DNA of 64,000 nt from Paramoeba atlantica (GCA_977017575.1 CDRNVI010000105.1:36946-100945), one strand, 5' to 3'. Shown: positions 1 through 9,108, numbered from the stretch's first letter. Program-made: numbers and translations. The notes: generated by a model from the sequence alone, not told the origin.

Positions 1-420
1 GGAAAATAAGCGCCAACCCCGGCTACCCCTTCTGCGGGTTTTTTTCGAAAAAAAAATTTCAAAAAAAAAAATCGTGCGGTATGCCCCCCTGTGTTCCTCT
101 TTATATTTTCACTGTTTTTGTTCACTCTTTTTTCAATAATCGAGGGTAGAGTGGTAGTTATACAACCACCGCAATATAATAATTAAGATATCGCCCAAAG
201 CCCCACCATGAGCGGACAAAGAACCTGCCACTCAAATGCTTGAATTAGCGCTACCCGGCTTCACATGCGATAACTGAGTTTCGTTTTGCTCGAGAACTCA
301 CGAGATACACCTTGCCAGGGGACCCTCCAGTGTGAAGTGGGTTTCAAATCTTGAACTCATCTTTTTTGATATTTTCAAAAATATTTACTCAGTCCGCTAC
401 TTTTTTAAAATAACAAATTG

Positions 421-1179
421 ATGAATTTCGGGCTTCAAGTTTCCAGCCCTCCCTCATGCAAGGTATTTGTGGATGGGGTGCCAGATGTTGAAATCGAGGA
501 AAGCGATATTTTCAAACAGAAGTTATGCGTCACGCCAAAACATCTCCAACGATCCTCCGTAATCCTGTTTTCTTCTCTTTCTCAACCCATAGGAATTTCC
601 ACGTCGAGCGGGGACCAATTCGTGTTAGACCCGGAGGGTGGAGCCGTTAACTTTACTTGTGCGAGCATGTTGAGCATCACGTTTCACAATCTTTTAAAGA
701 AGGAAGCAGAAAGTGTATGTAGAGATGTTCTTGGTCTTTTTCAAGACAATTTTGTTAATCCTTCATCTGGGGCCCTTTCATACGACTACGTGAGGAACCA
801 GATTGATCAGAAATACCTTTTTAATGTTTTGAAGTTTCAGAGAATGGTTAAAAATGCAGGCAACCCATTTTACCAATACCTTGGGAAAGACCTTTGCAGG
901 TGGATAGTTTTGCATTCAAGTTCAAAAAAGCCCAATTTTGGATTTACACGAGGAAAAGAGTATAGTGATCTCTTAAAATTTTCTGTTAGCCAGATCATGG
1001 GGGAAGAAGTTGCGATGAGCGACCTTTATCAGCTGGTAAGGGGTGAGAAAACCTTTGATTTGCTCCTTTCTTCAAATTTTACTGTGTTGAAAAAGTTTCT
1101 TGTGAAATTTAATGCTGAGTTTCTTTGGTTTCAAGATGAGGCTTCAAAAAAGACATTAATTTCCACAAATCCCCTTTGA
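421..1179 (+). CDS. Unrecognised 252-aa protein, copy 1
   Basis: I do not recognise this protein. The frame is closed by an in-frame TAA at 406-408, five codons before the ATG at 421, and ends with TGA at 1177-1179, so it is a complete single-exon frame. A TTG just before the ATG is not needed as a start. A random 252-codon open frame has a chance of roughly 5 in a million per start, so a coding origin is likely. The product has no signal peptide, membrane segment, zinc finger or catalytic motif that I can see. It has an acidic, Ser-rich N-terminal third (SSGDQFVLDPEGG near 62-74) and a Lys/Leu/Phe-rich, probably helical remainder with Cys at 13, 36, 80, 100 and 159. The start context is weak (T at -3). 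An AATAAA lies about 210 bp past the stop. It could be a host gene amplified in tandem or an orphan frame of a mobile element. Confidence 0.6.
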   Translation: MNFGLQVSSPPSCKVFVDGVPDVEIEESDIFKQKLCVTPKHLQRSSVILFSSLSQPIGISTSSGDQFVLDPEGGAVNFTCASMLSITFHNLLKKEAESVCRDVLGLFQDNFVNPSSGALSYDYVRNQIDQKYLFNVLKFQRMVKNAGNPFYQYLGKDLCRWIVLHSSSKKPNFGFTRGKEYSDLLKFSVSQIMGEEVAMSDLYQLVRGEKTFDLLLSSNFTVLKKFLVKFNAEFLWFQDEASKKTLISTNPL

Positions 1180-1387
1180 TTCTTAAAGTTTCCCTACTTT
1201 TGTAGACATTTCAAAAAGATGCGAAGGACCCTACTAGAGCACTTAATCATAAACAATTTTGTACATAACAAACCCCCAGAGCCACCATCATCAAAAATAA
1301 TTCTCAAGAATTTCTCCTCATTGATGCAAAACGTCTCTTTTAACGCCTTTTATTTTTGTTTTCGCATAGCCGCCCCCCTCTACCACC

Positions 1388-1393
1388 AATAAA
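1388..1393 (+). promoter_or_regulatory. Candidate polyadenylation signal of the 252-aa frame
   Basis: AATAAA lies 208 bp past the stop codon, in an otherwise non-coding AT-rich 3' flank (1180-1416). It recurs 967 bases after the ATG in every unit. The hexamer is the standard animal signal, but whether it is used cannot be judged from sequence alone. Confidence 0.35.
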
Positions 1394-1416
1394 CGCATAA
1401 ACATTTATCAGCCCCA

Positions 1417-1593
1417 ATGCTACCAAGACCCTTCACAGACAGATTTGGAAGTTCCAAGGCCGACGTCCTCTACCAGTTTTCGCTTTTCCAAGGCGGCACC
1501 AACGTTATGTTACCAACACGCTGCTTCGACGACTTGTATGACAACGCGGCCCACCCAAGAGGCTTAAACCGGGTAAGGGGGCCGGCTCCCTGA
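1417..1593 (+). pseudogene. Block A 58-codon frame, diverged twin of the block B frame
   Basis: An ATG-started frame of 58 codons ends at TGA 1591-1593. From codon 4 it aligns without gaps to the end of the block B frame (1911-2315), including the shared stop. Conserved pieces are RPFT-RFGSS, ADVLYQF, LFQGGTNV, LPTRC and HPRG/YPRG. Substitutions fall in all three codon positions, several conservative (Asp/Glu, Leu/Met). I do not recognise the protein. It may be a fossil coding piece or chance openness of GC-rich repeat DNA. Counterparts start at 5389, 9346, 13291, 17236, 21193, 25153, 29506, 33487, 37462, 41834, 46229, 50231, 54179, 58131 and 62142, each 177 bp. Confidence 0.35.
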
Positions 1594-1775
1594 TGGGAGG
1601 AGGGGAAGAAGAATCCAATCCAAAAAGAAGAAGAAGAGAAGAGAACCGGTTCCCTGATGGGAGCGCCCCTGGCGGCCGTCAGAGTACTGGGCCTAGTCGA
1701 TTCTCAGCCCAGCCTCTTAGATCGAGGCCGCCGGGAATTATGCGATGAGCGGGTTCGAAACTTTGATCCCTGAAG
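1426..1775 (+). repeat. Block A, direct diverged duplicate of block B
   Basis: Aligns to 2148-2456 from AGACCCTTCACAG onward. Relative to block B it has a 64-bp gain (a 46-bp insert plus an 18-bp direct repeat) and lacks about 28 bp between GGGTT and GAAACTTTGA, so its tRNA-like head is damaged. A 6-bp stem (CTGGGC 1687-1692 with GCCCAG 1707-1712) is kept in both blocks (2345-2350 with 2365-2370 in B) while the 14-nt loop differs. The pair lies 722 bp apart and is present in every unit, so the duplication predates the array. Confidence 0.8.
1582..1663 (-). mobile_element. Tiny retro-insertion remnant flanked by an 18-bp duplication
   Basis: A 46-bp purine-rich insert (1600-1645) sits between CCGGCTCCCTGATGGGAG (1582-1599) and CCGGTTCCCTGATGGGAG (1646-1663), which differ at one base. 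Block B has only one copy of this stretch. The insert holds AATCCAATCC, the reverse complement of the GGATTGGATT tail seen on the LINE fragments in this window. The simplest reading is a very short LINE tail inserted in minus orientation with target-site duplication. A slippage origin within purine-rich DNA is the alternative. It recurs 1,161 bases after the ATG of the 252-codon frame in every unit. Confidence 0.45.
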
Positions 1776-1910
1776 GAAGAAGGAAGAAGGTTGCTCGACT
1801 AAATGATGCTTTCCAATGTAGGGAAGTTACTTCGACAAGTGCTTGTGTAGGCTCTAGTTGAATCTTTAGTGTCTCAACGAGGTTCTGCCAATCTTAAAGC
1901 AGAGATTTAA

Positions 1911-2315
1911 GCCGGGCCGAGGGGTCTGGCCTTTATTTGGGTAGCTTCTACAGAGGAAAGCGGTGTAATTGTAGTTGGAGACGGTGGGCCTTACAACCTG
2001 CAGGTTGGGGGTTATATCCCCGATATCGACAAAACTCGCAACCTGCCGGCCTCACTACAAAGGGATAGCGACCAGGAGTGCCTTCAAGTCCCACACCCAA
2101 CCCCAAATCAATCATTCCGGATTGCTCCGGATGGCCACTGGCAAGCCAGACCCTTCACAGAAAGATTTGGAAGTTCCGAGGCCGACGTCCTCTATCAGTT
2201 TCCGCTTTTCCAAGGCGGCACCAACGTGCTGTTACCAACACGCTGCGTCGACGAACTGTACGTCAACACGGCTTACCCAAGAGGTGTAAGCCGGGTAAGG
2301 GAGCTCGTTCCCTGA
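1911..2315 (+). pseudogene. Protein-like 134-codon frame without ATG, copy 1 (block B)
   Basis: Open from just after TAA 1908-1910 to TGA 2313-2315 with no ATG, so it is a piece of something longer or an internal exon or fossil. The translation looks protein-like (VIVVGDGGPYN at 19-29, TNVLLPTRCVDELYVNT toward the end), more so than the other two plus frames, which are also open here because the DNA is GC-rich. Between units, the three variable bases give Ile36 silent, Thr42 silent and Asp52/Glu, whereas they change the residue in the 104-codon frame at 1975-2289. The C-terminal half is paralogous to block A. I do not recognise a family. A minus-strand SINE body read backwards is the main alternative. 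Confidence 0.35.
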
Positions 2316-2401
2316 GGGGAGGGTCCGGGACGGTCCTCCGAGTACTGGGCCTAGTCGGTTATTAGCCCAGCCTCTTAGAGGGAGGCCGCCAGGAATATTT
2401 C

Positions 2402-2480
2402 GATGAGCGGGTTTGAACTCGCCGTCTGAGCACCATGTGCTTGAAACTTTGAATTCTTGCTGCTACGCCACCGCTCGGAA
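2402..2480 (-). repeat. tRNA-like SINE head with pol III promoter boxes
   Basis: Read on the minus strand, this stretch begins CCGAGCGGTGG, holds TGGCGTAGCAGC (2459-2470; compare box A TRGCNNAGYNGG) and then GAGTTCAAACCCGC (2408-2421; compare box B GGTTCGANNCC), with a spacing of roughly 40 bp. This is the usual layout of an internal RNA polymerase III promoter and resembles a class II (Leu/Ser type) tRNA with a long variable arm. It is not an intact tRNA: I could not pair an acceptor stem. It recurs 1,981 bases after the ATG of the 252-codon frame in units 1-15. Box A varies between units (ACGCCACC, ACGCAACC and ACTCCACC on the plus strand). Confidence 0.5.
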
Positions 2481-2765
2481 AAAGTCCGCTAGGAAGAAGG
2501 CCTCCCTCTGGAGGAACGACCCGGAACCGCAGAGCCGAACCAGGCTCCAGCGCAGCCGCCGAAAATTCATGCTGCTTACGCAAACGAGGCATGAGACACA
2601 GCCTACACGATGCAACGGGGTTGGACGCCCGTCCTGGTAGCTACGGTTGGGTACCCGTGCTCGGGCCGCAAGGCTTCGAGTGCCGTCTTGGAAGGGGGCA
2701 GCAAGACAATGAAGGTCGGTGGCTTGAGACTCTACCCTAACGGTGCAGAGCCCTCGGTGTCTTTT
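2481..2765. other. GC-rich stretch between SINE head and CTT tract
   Basis: No frame here looks convincing on either strand. The plus-strand frame that runs into the CTT tract is a product of poly-Leu translation. I recognise no element. The stretch is constant in length in all 15 units. Confidence 0.4.
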
Positions 2766-2828
2766 CTTCTTCTTCTTCTTCTTCTTCTTCTTCTTCTTCT
2801 TCTTCTTCTTCTTCTTCTTCTTCTTCTT

Positions 2829-2858
<30 letters not shown>
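2766..2858 (+). repeat. (CTT)31 microsatellite, unit 1
   Basis: Uninterrupted CTT triplets directly after GTGTCTTTT and before ATTCCCC. This tract, apart from two specific indels, is the only source of length variation between units. It is polypyrimidine on the plus strand, so it could form triplex DNA. Confidence 0.97.
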
Positions 2859-2859
<1 letters not shown>

Positions 2860-2961
2860 TTCCCCAGAGTCCTGAAAGCTGGTTTGCAACTCTACTACCG
2901 CGTTTAACGAAAAGCCTAAATTGAAATATTATAGCCAAAAATAGCCGATTTTCGGGTAAAA

Positions 2962-3662
2962 ATGGGGTCATTTTTGTGTATTTGTTTTCATTCACGAGAT
3001 CCGATATTTGCTCGTGGGAAATCACTCGTAGGCATGAATGAAAGCCTGCCGAACGTATTGGGTAAAGAATGCGACCCCAACCCCAAGAATGGCGACCTAA
3101 TGTATGATGTGGACGCAAAGCTCAGGTTACTAAAATTCCATTCGTATAATATATATTTGTGCAAGGTAAAGGCGCACATTGGAAACAAATGGAATGAGGA
3201 GGCAGATGGTCTAGCACTTTTGGCATCACGAAAAGTGGCACGGGCTCCGACCCAAAAAAGGAGAAAAACAACTGCTAACTCGGAGGATAGTGAGAATTCA
3301 CAACCGTCATGGTCTTTGAAAGCCTTACTCAAAAGGAAGTCCCTTGGAAATAAGCAAGCACGAGACATTCCATCATCGAAGCGCGAAGCTGAGGCGGAAG
3401 GGGTATTTCGAGGGAAGGTTGCGAGAGCTGGAGGTAATAGGAAACCGTCTAAGTAGGGAGAGAATTGATGGAATTATTTCTTTGCCAACTTAGAATGCCT
3501 TGAGGATTATTCATAGGTTATCGGAAAAATATTGTTTGTTTGTACCGTATCAGACACATATAAACTCTGAACGTGGAAGCGATAGATGAAAGCTTTCAAG
3601 GTGTAAACATTAAGTTTTTCAACCGACTTTACGTCGGTCTTTTGGATTGGATATTGGATTGG
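2962..3662 (+). mobile_element. LINE 3' end with RNase H tail, unit 1
   Basis: A 164-codon frame (2962-3456) contains KVKAHIGNKWNEEADGLA at residues 68-85. This is the C-terminal signature of type I RNase H as carried by I/R1/Jockey-type non-LTR retrotransposons: His72 and Asp82 are ten residues apart, as are His124 and Asp134 of E. coli RNase HI. The earlier catalytic Asp/Glu residues and any reverse transcriptase are absent, so the element is 5'-truncated. RNase H similarity starts only around residue 49, and the true left border is not visible. The C-terminus is Lys/Ser-rich. After a 3' UTR comes a hairpin (ACCGAC 3622-3627, GTCGGT 3633-3638) and a tail of GGATT-like repeats (3639-3662). 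Residue 13 is Asp here, Asn elsewhere. Confidence 0.75.
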
Positions 3663-4392
3663 ACCCCAACCACACCATTCTTCCGACCCAAAAAGACCCC
3701 TTGAGGTCCGAAAAATACTTTTTCACCTATTTCAGTCGAAAATGGGTCATTTTGAGTGGCGCACCACGGCTCGAAGAAGAGATACCTTGAGAAACCAAAG
3801 GCCGAGAAAGCTAGTATAGGCCCCGAACTATCAAAATACAACAGGGGAAAGAATATTGAAAAAATATTTTCTTTGCCAGTTTTTTCGCCAAGTTGAATTT
3901 TTTTTCAAAAACATCCGAACTTGGCGGACCCGTCCTGCGGATACGAGGGGGGGCCACCCCCGGGTAGGGGGCGGAAAATAAGCGCCAACCCCGGCTACCC
4001 ATTCTGCGGGTTTTTTTCGAAAAAAAAATTTCAAAAAAAAAAATCGTGCGGTATGCCCCCCTGTGTTCCTCTTTATATTTTCACTGTTTTTGTTCACTCT
4101 TTTTTCAATAATCGAGGGTAGAGTGGTAGTTATACAACCACCGCAATATAATAATTAAGATATCGCCCAAAGCCCCACCATGAGCGGACAAAGAACCTGC
4201 CACTCAAATGCTTGAATTAGCGCTACCCGGCTTCACATGCGATAACTGAGTTTCGTTTTGCTCGAGAACTCACGAGATACACCTTGCCAGGGGACCCTCC
4301 AGTGTGAAGTGGGTTTCAAATCTTAAACTCATCTTTTTTGATATTTTCAAAAATATTTACTCAGTCCGCTACTTTTTTAAAATAACAAATTG
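3663..4392. other. Non-coding linker and leader between LINE tail and the 252-codon frame
   Basis: About 730 bp with no convincing gene. It is marked by runs: AT-rich stretches near 3855-3910, a G7/C5 stretch with CCCCCGGG near 3946-3970, and an inverted repeat TTTTTTTCGAAAAAAA near 4012-4027 followed by A-rich DNA, which is where units 11 and 15 have lost 14 bp. Any promoter of the downstream frame should lie here, but I see no clear TATA box or initiator. The same stretch recurs before every copy of the frame. Confidence 0.5.
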
Positions 4393-5151
4393 ATGAATTT
4401 CGGGCTTCAAGTTTCCAGCCCTCCCTCATGCAAGGTATTTGTGGATGGGGTGCCAGATGTTGAAATCGAGGAAAGCGATATTTTCAAAAAGAAGTTATGC
4501 GTCACGCCAAAACATCTCCAACGATCCTCCGTAATCCTGTTTTCTTCTCTTTCTCAACCCATAGGAATTTCCACGTCGAGCGGGGACCAATTCGTGTTAG
4601 ACCCGGAGGGTGGAGCCGTTAACTTTACTTGTGCGAGCATGTTGAGCATCACGTTTCACAATCTTTTAAAGAAGGAAGCAGAAAGTGTATGTAGAGATGT
4701 TCTTGGTCTTTTTCAAGACAATTTTGTTAATCCTTCATCTGGGGCCCTTTCATACGACTACGTGAGGAACCAGATTGATCAGAAATACCTTTTTAATGTT
4801 TTGAAGTTTCAGAGAATGGTTAAAAATGCAGGCAACCCATTTTACCAATACCTTGGGAAAGACCTTTGCAGGTGGATAGTTTTGCATTCAAGTTCAAAAA
4901 AGCCCAATTTTGGATTTACACGAGGAAAAGAGTATAGTGATCTCTTAAAATTTTCTGTTAGCCAGATCATGGGGGAAGAAGTTGCGATGAGCGACCTTTA
5001 TCAGCTGGTAAGGGGTGAGAAAACCTTTGATTTGCTCCTTTCTTCAAATTTTACTGTGTTGAAAAAGTTTCTTGTGAAATTTAATGCTGAGTTTCTTTGG
5101 TTTCAAGATGAGGCTTCAAAAAAGACATTAATTTCCACAAATCCCCTTTGA
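4393..5151 (+). CDS. Unrecognised 252-aa protein, copy 2
   Basis: Full length and open. It differs from copy 1 at residue 33 (Lys for Gln), a change found in no other copy. Confidence 0.6.
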   Translation: MNFGLQVSSPPSCKVFVDGVPDVEIEESDIFKKKLCVTPKHLQRSSVILFSSLSQPIGISTSSGDQFVLDPEGGAVNFTCASMLSITFHNLLKKEAESVCRDVLGLFQDNFVNPSSGALSYDYVRNQIDQKYLFNVLKFQRMVKNAGNPFYQYLGKDLCRWIVLHSSSKKPNFGFTRGKEYSDLLKFSVSQIMGEEVAMSDLYQLVRGEKTFDLLLSSNFTVLKKFLVKFNAEFLWFQDEASKKTLISTNPL

Positions 5152-5882
5152 TTCTTAAAGTTTTCCTACTTTTGTAGACATTTCAAAAAGATGCGAAGGA
5201 CCCTACTAGAGCACTTAATCATAAACAATTTTGTACATAACAAACCCCCAGAGCCACCATCATCAAAAATAATTCTCAAGAATTTCTCCTCATTGATGCA
5301 AAACGTCTCTTTTAACGCCTTTTATTTTTGTTTTCGCATAGCCGCCCCCCTCTACCACCAATAAACGCATAAACATTTATCAGCCCCAATGCTACCAAGA
5401 CCCTTCACAGACAGATTTGGAAGTTCCAAGGCCGACGTCCTCTACCAGTTTTCGCTTTTCCAAGGCGGCACCAACGTTATGTTACCAACACGCTGCTTCG
5501 ACGACTTGTATGACAACGCGGCCCACCCAAGAGGCTTAAACCGGGTAAGGGGGCCGGCTCCCTGATGGGAGGAGGGGAAGAAGAATCCAATCCAAAAAGA
5601 AGAAGAAGAGAAGAGAACCGGTTCCCTGATGGGAGCGCCCCTGGCGGCCGTCAGAGTACTGGGCCTAGTCGATTCTCAGCCCAGCCTCTTAGATCGAGGC
5701 CGCCGGGAATTATGCGATGAGCGGGTTCGAAACTTTGATCCCTGAAGGAAGAAGGAAGAAGGTTGCTCGACTAAATGATGCTTTCCAATGTAGGGAAGTT
5801 ACTTCGACAAGTGCTTGTGTAGGCTCTAGTTGAATCTTTAGTGTCTCAACGAGGTTCTGCCAATCTTAAAGCAGAGATTTAA

Positions 5883-6287
5883 GCCGGGCCGAGGGGTCTG
5901 GCCTTTATTTGGGTAGCTTCTACAGAGGAAAGCGGTGTAATTGTAGTTGGAGACGGTGGGCCTTACAACCTGCAGGTTGGGGGTTATATCCCCGATATCG
6001 ACAAAACGCGCAACCTGCCGGCCTCACTACAAAGGGATAGCGACCAGGAGTGCCTTCAAGTCCCACACCCAACCCCAAATCAATCATTCCGGATTGCTCC
6101 GGATGGCCACTGGCAAGCCAGACCCTTCACAGAAAGATTTGGAAGTTCCGAGGCCGACGTCCTCTATCAGTTTCCGCTTTTCCAAGGCGGCACCAACGTG
6201 CTGTTACCAACACGCTGCGTCGACGAACTGTACGTCAACACGGCTTACCCAAGAGGTGTAAGCCGGGTAAGGGAGCTCGTTCCCTGA
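5883..6287 (+). pseudogene. Protein-like 134-codon frame, copy 2
   Basis: Open throughout. Thr42 codon is ACG, as in copies 3-5. Confidence 0.35.
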
Positions 6288-6737
6288 GGGGAGGGTCCGG
6301 GACGGTCCTCCGAGTACTGGGCCTAGTCGGTTATTAGCCCAGCCTCTTAGAGGGAGGCCGCCAGGAATATTTCGATGAGCGGGTTTGAACTCGCCGTCTG
6401 AGCACCATGTGCTTGAAACTTTGAATTCTTGCTGCTACGCAACCGCTCGGAAAAAGTCCGCTAGGAAGAAGGCCTCCCTCTGGAGGAACGACCCGGAACC
6501 GCAGAGCCGAACCAGGCTCCAGCGCAGCCGCCGAAAATTCATGCTGCTTACGCAAACGAGGCATGAGACACAGCCTACACGATGCAACGGGGTTGGACGC
6601 CCGTCCTGGTAGCTACGGTTGGGTACCCGTGCTCGGGCCGCAAGGCTTCGAGTGCCGTCTTGGAAGGGGGCAGCAAGACAATGAAGGTCGGTGGCTTGAG
6701 ACTCTACCCTAACGGTGCAGAGCCCTCGGTGTCTTTT

Positions 6738-6785
6738 CTTCTTCTTCTTCTTCTTCTTCTTCTTCTTCTTCTTCTTCTTCTTCTT

Positions 6786-6815
<30 letters not shown>
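6738..6815 (+). repeat. (CTT)26 microsatellite, unit 2
   Basis: Uninterrupted. Confidence 0.97.
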
Positions 6816-6816
<1 letters not shown>

Positions 6817-6918
6817 TTCCCCAGAGTCCTGAAAGCTGGTTTGCAACTCTACTACCGCGTTTAACGAAAAGCCTAAATTGAAATATTATAGCCAAAAATA
6901 GCCGATTTTCGGGTAAAA

Positions 6919-7619
6919 ATGGGGTCATTTTTGTGTATTTGTTTTCATTCACGAAATCCGATATTTGCTCGTGGGAAATCACTCGTAGGCATGAATGAAA
7001 GCCTGCCGAACGTATTGGGTAAAGAATGCGACCCCAACCCCAAGAATGGCGACCTAATGTATGATGTGGACGCAAAGCTCAGGTTACTAAAATTCCATTC
7101 GTATAATATATATTTGTGCAAGGTAAAGGCGCACATTGGAAACAAATGGAATGAGGAGGCAGATGGTCTAGCACTTTTGGCATCACGAAAAGTGGCACGG
7201 GCTCCGACCCAAAAAAGGAGAAAAACAACTGCTAACTCGGAGGATAGTGAGAATTCACAACCGTCATGGTCTTTGAAAGCCTTACTCAAAAGGAAGTCCC
7301 TTGGAAATAAGCAAGCACGAGACATTCCATCATCGAAGCGCGAAGCTGAGGCGGAAGGGGTATTTCGAGGGAAGGTTGCGAGAGCTGGAGGTAATAGGAA
7401 ACCGTCTAAGTAGGGAGAGAATTGATGGAATTATTTCTTTGCCAACTTAGAATGCCTTGAGGATTATTCATAGGTTATCGGAAAAATATTGTTTGTTTGT
7501 ACCGTATCAGACACATATAAACTCTGAACGTGGAAGCGATAGATGAAAGCTTTCAAGGTGTAAACATTAAGTTTTTCAACCGACTTTACGTCGGTCTTTT
7601 GGATTGGATATTGGATTGG
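6919..7619 (+). mobile_element. LINE 3' end with RNase H tail, unit 2
   Basis: Frame 6919-7413, Asn13. Hairpin and tail at the right end are unchanged. Confidence 0.75.
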
Positions 7620-8349
7620 ACCCCAACCACACCATTCTTCCGACCCAAAAAGACCCCTTGAGGTCCGAAAAATACTTTTTCACCTATTTCAGTCGAAAAT
7701 GGGTCATTTTGAGTGGCGCACCACGGCTCGAAGAAGAGATACCTTGAGAAACCAAAGGCCGAGAAAGCTAGTATAGGCCCCGAACTATCAAAATACAACA
7801 GGGGAAAGAATATTGAAAAAATATTTTCTTTGCCAGTTTTTTCGCCAAGTTGAATTTTTTTTCAAAAACATCCGAACTTGGCGGACCCTTCCTGCGGATA
7901 CGAGGGGGGGCCACCCCCGGGTAGGGGGCGGAAAATAAGCGCCAACCCCGGCTACCCATTCTGCGGGTTTTTTTCGAAAAAAAAATTTCAAAAAAAAAAA
8001 TCGTGCGGTATGCCCCCCTGTGTTCCTCTTTATATTTTCACTGTTTTTGTTCACTCTTTTTTCAATAATCGAGGGTAGAGTGGTAGTTATACAACCACCG
8101 CAATATAATAATTAAGATATCGCCCAAAGCCCCACCATGAGCGGACAAAGAACCTGCCACTCAAATGCTTGAATTAGCGCTACCCGGCTTCACATGCGAT
8201 AACTGAGTTTCGTTTTGCTCGAGAACTCACGAGATACACCTTGCCAGGGGACCCTCCAGTGTGAAGTGGGTTTCAAATCTTGAACTCATCTTTTTTGATA
8301 TTTTCAAAAATATTTACTCAGTCCGCTACTTTTTTAAAATAACAAATTG

Positions 8350-9108
8350 ATGAATTTCGGGCTTCAAGTTTCCAGCCCTCCCTCATGCAAGGTATTTGTG
8401 GATGGGGTGCCAGATGTTGAAATCGAGGAAAGCGATATTTTCAAACAGAAGTTATGCGTCACGCCAAAACATCTCCAACGATCCTCCGTAATCCTGTTTT
8501 CTTCTCTTTCTCAAACCATAGGAATTTCCACGTCGAGCGGGGACCAATTCGTGTTAGACCCGGAGGGTGGAGCCGTTAACTTTACTTGTGCGAGCATGTT
8601 GAGCATCACGTTTCACAATCTTTTAAAGAAGGAAGCAGAAAGTGTATGTAGAGATGTTCTTGGTCTTTTTCAAGACAATTTTGTTAATCCTTCATCTGGG
8701 GCCCTTTCATACGACTACGTGAGGAACCAGATTGATCAGAAATACCTTTTTAATGTTTTGAAGTTTCAGAGAATGGTTAAAAATGCAGGCAACCCATTTT
8801 ACCAATACCTTGGGAAAGACCTTTGCAGGTGGATAGTTTTGCATTCAAGTTCAAAAAAGCCCAATTTTGGATTTACACGAGGAAAAGAGTATAGTGATCT
8901 CTTAAAATTTTCTGTTAGCCAGATCATGGGGGAAGAAGTTGCGATGAGCGACCTTTATCAGCTGGTAAGGGGTGAGAAAACCTTTGATTTGCTCCTTTCT
9001 TCAAATTTTACTGTGTTGAAAAAGTTTCTTGTGAAATTTAATGCTGAGTTTCTTTGGTTTCAAGATGAGGCTTCAAAAAAGACATTAATTTCCACAAATC
9101 CCCTTTGA
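8350..9108 (+). CDS. Unrecognised 252-aa protein, copy 3
   Basis: Full length and open. Thr replaces Pro at residue 56, as in copies 5, 6 and 7. Confidence 0.6.
   Translation: MNFGLQVSSPPSCKVFVDGVPDVEIEESDIFKQKLCVTPKHLQRSSVILFSSLSQTIGISTSSGDQFVLDPEGGAVNFTCASMLSITFHNLLKKEAESVCRDVLGLFQDNFVNPSSGALSYDYVRNQIDQKYLFNVLKFQRMVKNAGNPFYQYLGKDLCRWIVLHSSSKKPNFGFTRGKEYSDLLKFSVSQIMGEEVAMSDLYQLVRGEKTFDLLLSSNFTVLKKFLVKFNAEFLWFQDEASKKTLISTNPL

Larger units (their letters stand above)
1..3972 (+). repeat. Array unit 1
   Basis: 3,972 bp with 31 CTT triplets. It carries the combination ATATCCCC, AAAACTCGC and GGGATAG in block B, shared only with partial unit 16, and an Asp instead of Asn codon at residue 13 of the LINE frame. 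Both array-edge units thus share a haplotype that the interior has lost. Confidence 0.95.
3973..7929 (+). repeat. Array unit 2
   Basis: 3,957 bp, 26 CTT triplets. Private changes: CTTAAACTC in the leader, Lys33 in the 252-codon frame, GTTTTCC after its stop, and CCCTTCC for CCCGTCC near 7888. Box A variant ACGCAACC is shared with units 5 and 6. Confidence 0.95.

Noticed and set aside
1995-2006. Perfect palindrome AACCTGCAGGTT as a protein-binding site
   Set aside because: A 12-bp palindrome is not rare at this scale and nothing nearby supports a regulatory role.
1426-2456. Blocks A and B as terminal repeats of an LTR element
   Set aside because: They are diverged and of unequal structure, have no TG...CA ends, and there is no primer-binding site or gag/pol-like sequence between them.
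2402-2480. Functional tRNA gene on the minus strand
   Set aside because: Promoter-like boxes are present, but I could not form an acceptor stem or place an anticodon, and there is no run of T after it. A SINE head is more likely.
1975-2592. The 104-, 95- and 142-codon plus frames and the 76-codon minus frame in block B
   Set aside because: All frames are open here because the DNA is GC-rich. Their translations are low in protein-like character, and the variable bases change residues in the 104-codon frame. The 134-codon frame fits better.
2610-3118. Frames giving long poly-Leu, poly-Arg or poly-Phe proteins in every unit
   Set aside because: They are direct translations of the CTT tract in its different frames and strands. 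Their lengths change only with the triplet number.
2988-3368. 126-codon minus-strand frame opposite the LINE RNase H frame
   Set aside because: It is an antisense shadow. The plus strand carries the recognisable RNase H signature.
3629-4121. Several 63-90 codon frames in the linker and leader (both strands)
   Set aside because: They overlap each other, run through A, T and G homopolymers, and some fuse or vanish with the 14-bp loss. No protein-like features.
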